A stretch of 64,000 nt of DNA, from the NCBI GenBank assembly GCA_964485405.1, contig CAZAJG010000006.1, positions 1-64,000 on the forward strand. Direction: 5' to 3'. Position numbers and translations under genes: made by a program. A model generated the notes under the pieces. It was not told where the DNA came from, did no database searches, and saw only the letters and a program-made list of their open reading frames with translations. Of the stretch, positions 60,129-64,000 are shown piece after piece (position 1 is the first letter of the stretch; every line of letters starts with the position of its first letter). The DNA is from CAKZNE01 sp964485405 (GTDB lineage Bacteria > Bacteroidota > Bacteroidia > Flavobacteriales > Schleiferiaceae).

Positions 60129-62912
60129 ATGGACAGGTTTTCCTTCCTTGGTAGTGTTCACACCTCCTTCATAGATGATCTTTATCAGAAGTATCTTCAA
60201 TCTCCTGATTCGGTAGAGCCGAGTTGGCGTGCCTTTTTTCAAGGTTATGACTTTGCCATGGAAGAATATGGCGATGACCTTGAAAGTGGCGATGTGGATA
60301 GTGAGCAGCTTGCCTTGTTTCACGATCAACTGGTAGAAAAAATTCAGAAAGAATTTCAGGTTATTCAATTGATCAATGCATACCGAACGCGTGGCCACTT
60401 ATTCACTCAAACCAACCCAGTTAGAGCAAGAAGAACGTATCGCCCTACACTAGACATTGAAAACTTTGGACTAACCGAAGCAGATCTTGACCTAACTTTT
60501 GAAGCCGCTAAAGAGGTAGGTGCCCATAAGCCCGATACGCTAAGAAAGATTATTGCTCATCTTCAAAAAGCATATTGCGAATCCATTGGCGTGGAATATA
60601 TGTACATCCGCGATCCAGAAAAGTTGGATTGGATTAAGGAGCAATTAAACATAAATGATAATCAACCCAACTTCTCTACAGATGAGAAGAAAGAGATCCT
60701 AGAAAAACTCAACGAAGCGGTTGCTTTTGAAAATTTTCTAAACACCAAGTTTGTCGGACAAAAGAGATTCTCCATTGAAGGAGCTGAATCTTTAATTCCT
60801 GCTTTAGATATCAGTATTCAAAAGGCAGCTTCACTTGGGGTAAAAGAGTTTGTTGTGGGCATGGCTCACCGTGGACGCTTGAATGTACTCTCCAATATTT
60901 TTGGAAAAACACAGCGTGATATTTTCAGTGAGTTTGAAGGGAAGGAGTTTTTAAATGAAAATGAAGTAGAAGGAGAATTTGACGGAGATGTTAAATACCA
61001 CTTGGGATACTCTACCGAAAAAACACTAGAGAATGGAGAGAAGATCAAACTAAATATCTCTCCTAACCCTTCTCACTTAGAAGCTGTAGACGCTGTAGTA
61101 GAAGGTATAGCCCGAGCGGTAATCAATACAAATTACGACAAAGACGAATCTAAGGTAATGCCCATTTTGATACACGGAGATGCAGCTGTTGCTGCTCAGG
61201 GTATCTTGTATGAGGTTATTCAAATGGAGCGTTTACCAGGGTACCGAACCGGTGGAACTGTGCATGCCGTTATCAACAATCAAGTAGGGTTTACCACAAA
61301 TTATACAGAAGCCCGCTCAAGTGTTTATTGTACGGATATAGCTAAAGTAATTTTAGCTCCTGTTTTACATGTTAATGGAGATGACGTAGAAGCAGTGGTC
61401 CATAGTTTTTTATTCGCTATGGAATACCGCCAACGTTACCACCGAGATATTTTCATCGACCTTTTGTGTTACCGTAAGTATGGCCACAATGAAGGGGATG
61501 AACCCCGTTTTACTCAGCCTAAATTGTATAAGGCAATAAGCAAACATCCTAACCCAAAGAAAATTTACAGCGACAAGCTGAAAGCTGAAGGGGTTATTGA
61601 TGACCAATTCCTTAAAAATCTGGAAAAGAACTTTAAGGAAATGTTGGAAATGAAGTTTGATGAATCAAAAAAGCTAGAAAAGAATAGGATCACACAATTC
61701 ATGGAACATGAATGGAGCGGTTACCGAACAGGAACGGCTGAGGATTTTGATAGCTCTATGGATACTTCTTTTGATATTGAAAGACTTAAGAGTATTGCTA
61801 AAACCATAACCACACTGCCAGAAGACAAAAAATTCTTTAACAAGGTTCAAAGGTTATTGAAGCAACGTTGGGATATGGTAGATCAGAAAAATTCCTTAGA
61901 CTGGGGAATGGCTGAACTATTGGCCTACGGCACTATCATTAGCGATGGATACAATGTAAGGTTCAGCGGAGAAGATACGGAGAGAGGAACTTTCTCACAC
62001 CGCCATGCGGTAGTTAAAGTGGAAGATTCTGAAGAAAAAATTATTCTTCTAAACCATATTGAAGGTAGAGAAGGACGTTTTGCGATATATAACTCTCTAC
62101 TTTCTGAGTATGGCGTTTTAGGTTTTGATTATGGGTATGCTATGGCCTCTCCTGAAACTTTGGTTATTTGGGAAGCTCAATTTGGTGACTTCTTTAACGG
62201 AGCCCAAATTATGGTGGATCAATTCATTTCCGCTGCGGAAGACAAGTGGAACGTTCAAAATGGCTTAGTACTCTTCCTTCCTCATGGATATGAAGGTCAA
62301 GGTGCGGAACACTCCAGCGCGCGCTTGGAACGTTGGTTGCAACAATGTGCGCAGTACAATATGCAAGTAACCAACGCTACTACGCCTGCTAACTTCTTTC
62401 ATATGCTCAGAAGGCAAATGAAGAGAGAGTTTAGAAAACCGCTTATCGTTATGACTCCTAAAAGTTTATTGAGACACTCTAAAGTGGTTTCTCCATTAGA
62501 GGATTTAGCGGTTGGAAAGTTTCAAGAGATATTGGATGACCCAAGGGTAGAAAACAAAGACACGGTTAAAAAGCTGGTCTTTGTTAGTGGCAAGTTCTAT
62601 TACGATCTGGATAAAGAAAGAGACGATGAAGGAAGTCCAGAAGACATGGCTATTATCCGTTTGGAGCAGCTGTATCCTTTGGTAGATGACCAGATAAAAG
62701 AAGTGATAGCTAGCTACAAAAATGTTGAGAAAATCATTTGGGGGCAAGAAGAGCCAGCCAATATGGGAGCTGCCTATCACATGAAGATGAACTTCCCTGT
62801 GCAAATAGATGAAGTTATATCTCCTTCGGCAAGCGCAGCTACAGCTTCGGGTTCATCTCAAGCCCATGCTATACGTCATAAAAAAATAATAAGAAATATA
62901 TTTAACGCCTAA
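60129..62912 (+). CDS. sucA: 2-oxoglutarate dehydrogenase E1 component
   Basis: The 927-residue thiamine-diphosphate enzyme decarboxylates 2-oxoglutarate in the TCA cycle and hands succinyl groups to E2. It starts with the E1o N-terminal motif (SFIDDLYQKYLQSPDSVEPSWRAFFQGY is typical), has GMAHRGRLNVL, NPSHLEAVDAVVEG and the diphosphate/Mg site GDAAVAAQG, and the C-terminal transketolase domain (HGYEGQGAEHSSARLERWLQ). Length is normal. sucB follows after 12 bases. Confidence 0.97.
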   Translation: MDRFSFLGSVHTSFIDDLYQKYLQSPDSVEPSWRAFFQGYDFAMEEYGDDLESGDVDSEQLALFHDQLVEKIQKEFQVIQLINAYRTRGHLFTQTNPVRARRTYRPTLDIENFGLTEADLDLTFEAAKEVGAHKPDTLRKIIAHLQKAYCESIGVEYMYIRDPEKLDWIKEQLNINDNQPNFSTDEKKEILEKLNEAVAFENFLNTKFVGQKRFSIEGAESLIPALDISIQKAASLGVKEFVVGMAHRGRLNVLSNIFGKTQRDIFSEFEGKEFLNENEVEGEFDGDVKYHLGYSTEKTLENGEKIKLNISPNPSHLEAVDAVVEGIARAVINTNYDKDESKVMPILIHGDAAVAAQGILYEVIQMERLPGYRTGGTVHAVINNQVGFTTNYTEARSSVYCTDIAKVILAPVLHVNGDDVEAVVHSFLFAMEYRQRYHRDIFIDLLCYRKYGHNEGDEPRFTQPKLYKAISKHPNPKKIYSDKLKAEGVIDDQFLKNLEKNFKEMLEMKFDESKKLEKNRITQFMEHEWSGYRTGTAEDFDSSMDTSFDIERLKSIAKTITTLPEDKKFFNKVQRLLKQRWDMVDQKNSLDWGMAELLAYGTIISDGYNVRFSGEDTERGTFSHRHAVVKVEDSEEKIILLNHIEGREGRFAIYNSLLSEYGVLGFDYGYAMASPETLVIWEAQFGDFFNGAQIMVDQFISAAEDKWNVQNGLVLFLPHGYEGQGAEHSSARLERWLQQCAQYNMQVTNATTPANFFHMLRRQMKREFRKPLIVMTPKSLLRHSKVVSPLEDLAVGKFQEILDDPRVENKDTVKKLVFVSGKFYYDLDKERDDEGSPEDMAIIRLEQLYPLVDDQIKEVIASYKNVEKIIWGQEEPANMGAAYHMKMNFPVQIDEVISPSASAATASGSSQAHAIRHKKIIRNIFNA

Positions 62913-62924
62913 CAAATCATAAAA

Positions 62925-64000
62925 ATGAGCGTAGAAATTAAAGTCCCTTCTCCAGGAGAATCTGTATCTGAAGTAGAAATTGCCTCCTGGCTGGTTGAAG
63001 ATGGAGACTACGTAGAAAAAGATCAAGAGATTGTAGAGCTCGACTCAGACAAAGCTACCTTGGCTATGCCAGCAGAGGAAAGTGGAGTCATCTCCATTTC
63101 TGTAGAAGAAGGGGAAGCGGTAGAAGTTGGTCAGGTTATTGGAACCATCGACACTTCAGCAGCTAAGCCAGAAGGATCTGGTGAGGAAGCTGCTGCAGTT
63201 AAAGAAAATGCTCCCGCTAAAGAGGAGCCAAAAAAGGAAGAACCCAAAGCTGAGCCTGCAAAAACGTATGCCAGTGGATCGCCTTCCCCTGCAGCTAAAA
63301 AGATTTTAGACGAAAAAAATATTTCTGCTGATGCGGTAAAAGGTACAGGAAGAGACGGACGAATTACGAAAGACGATGCGGTAAACGCAAAAGCTTCTAT
63401 GGGTTCTCCTACAAGCGGTGGTAGCCGTGCCAGTGAAAACAAAAAGATGAGTTCTTTAAGAAGAAACTTAGCCAAGCGTTTGGTTTCTGTAAAGAATGAA
63501 ACGGCTATGCTTACTACTTTTAATGAAGTAGATATGAGCGGCATCTTTGCGCTTCGCAGTCAGTACAAAGAAGAGTTTAAAGAGAAGCACGGAGCGAGTT
63601 TAGGTTTCATGTCTTTCTTTACAAAGGCGGTAACCCGTGCTTTAGGTTTATTCCCTCAGGTTAACTCTATGATAGATGGTAACTTCTTAACCAGCTATGA
63701 TTATTGTGATGTAAGTATTGCAGTAAGTGGCCCTAAAGGTTTGATGGTTCCCGTTATCCGCAATGCAGAAAACTTAAGCTTTGCAGGAGTAGAGAATGAA
63801 GTAAAGAGATTGGCTATTCGCGTACGTGAAGGGCAAATTACTTTGGATGAAATGACAGGCGGAACCTTCACCATTACCAATGGTGGTGTGTTCGGATCCA
63901 TGCTTTCTACACCTATTCTTAACCCTCCTCAAAGTGCCATTTTAGGAATGCACAATATTGTGGAGCGTCCGGTAGCTGTAAACGGAAAGGTAGAAATTAG
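62925..64000 (+). CDS. sucB: Dihydrolipoyllysine-residue succinyltransferase (E2), truncated by window end
   Basis: The first 358 codons are present. An N-terminal lipoyl domain has ELDSDKATLAMPAEE, with the lipoyl Lys near residue 43, followed by an Ala/Pro/Lys/Glu-rich linker, a peripheral-subunit-binding domain (SPAAKKILDEKNISADAVKGTGRDGRITKDD) and the start of the catalytic domain, including FGSMLSTPILNPPQSAILGM. The HxxxDG active site lies beyond the window. It forms an operon with sucA. Confidence 0.95.
   Translation, partial: MSVEIKVPSPGESVSEVEIASWLVEDGDYVEKDQEIVELDSDKATLAMPAEESGVISISVEEGEAVEVGQVIGTIDTSAAKPEGSGEEAAAVKENAPAKEEPKKEEPKAEPAKTYASGSPSPAAKKILDEKNISADAVKGTGRDGRITKDDAVNAKASMGSPTSGGSRASENKKMSSLRRNLAKRLVSVKNETAMLTTFNEVDMSGIFALRSQYKEEFKEKHGASLGFMSFFTKAVTRALGLFPQVNSMIDGNFLTSYDYCDVSIAVSGPKGLMVPVIRNAENLSFAGVENEVKRLAIRVREGQITLDEMTGGTFTITNGGVFGSMLSTPILNPPQSAILGMHNIVERPVAVNGKVEI

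Noticed and set aside
63131..63544. Minus-strand frame of 137 codons
   Set aside because: It is the shadow of the Ala/Lys/Glu-rich linker of sucB, with Ser/Ala/Phe-rich composition typical of such artefacts.

Overview
The window is about 64 kb of a chromosome from a Bacteroidota bacterium, most likely class Flavobacteriia. The evidence is the AT-rich base composition, secreted proteins with type IX secretion (T9SS, type A) C-terminal sorting domains, a fused cbb3 oxidase CcoNO, -7 promoter elements of the Bacteroidota type TAnnTTTG, the near absence of Shine-Dalgarno sequences, an SDR-type threonine dehydrogenase and DUF5686/CarboxypepD_reg proteins. I cannot name the genus. I see no prophage, insertion sequence, CRISPR array or other obvious mobile element; most of the window is ordinary core genome.

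Layout. 1-7.9 kb: partial tRNA-Asn, PfkB sugar kinase, an ECF sigma factor/membrane beta-barrel/lipoprotein operon behind a structured leader, a biotin carrier protein, an exported protein and RseP. 7.9-20.4 kb: a respiratory locus with an FAD oxidoreductase, a cNMP-domain-only protein, an Fnr-type regulator, the CcoI copper ATPase, ccoS, ccoNO, ccoQ, ccoP, ccoG, ccoH, a SafE-like membrane protein and hemN. 20.4-27.5 kb: a small unit with a possible 32-residue protein, a 1701-residue M43 protease/PKD surface protein, hemJ and a DinB-like protein. 27.5-33.7 kb: three uncharacterised genes sharing an odd sequence motif, a LytTR regulator divergent from a TPR histidine kinase, a lipoprotein and an 840-base gap. 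33.7-43.7 kb: DUF2461, the rplM-rpsI-rpsB-tsf cluster, a second M43 protease, two envelope proteins and polA. 43.7-60 kb: metallophosphoesterase, threonine dehydrogenase, TrhO, tyrosine catabolism (hmgA, hppD), envelope proteins, an RND/MMPL transporter, rfbA and a polyprenyl synthetase. 60-64 kb: sucA and the start of sucB.

The most notable observation is a regulatory network readable directly from the DNA. Palindromes of the form TGAT-N4-RTCA lie upstream of the cNMP-domain gene, between fnr and the copper ATPase gene, twice before the cco operon, before hemN, and between the threonine dehydrogenase and trhO genes. In four of these promoters the centre of the palindrome is exactly 29.5 bp from the first base of a TAnnTTTG element (one has CAnnTTTG), which places the site near -41.5 as in class II FNR activation. 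The Fnr homologue encoded in the locus has candidate iron-sulphur cysteines. The same box abuts the likely -7 element of fnr itself, suggesting autorepression. Other leads are a mutually exclusive stem arrangement ahead of the sigma factor gene, a G-depleted leader on the giant surface protein, a terminator-bounded small transcript beside hemN, and a shared KYxAGxDxxIK motif in two neighbouring unknown proteins.
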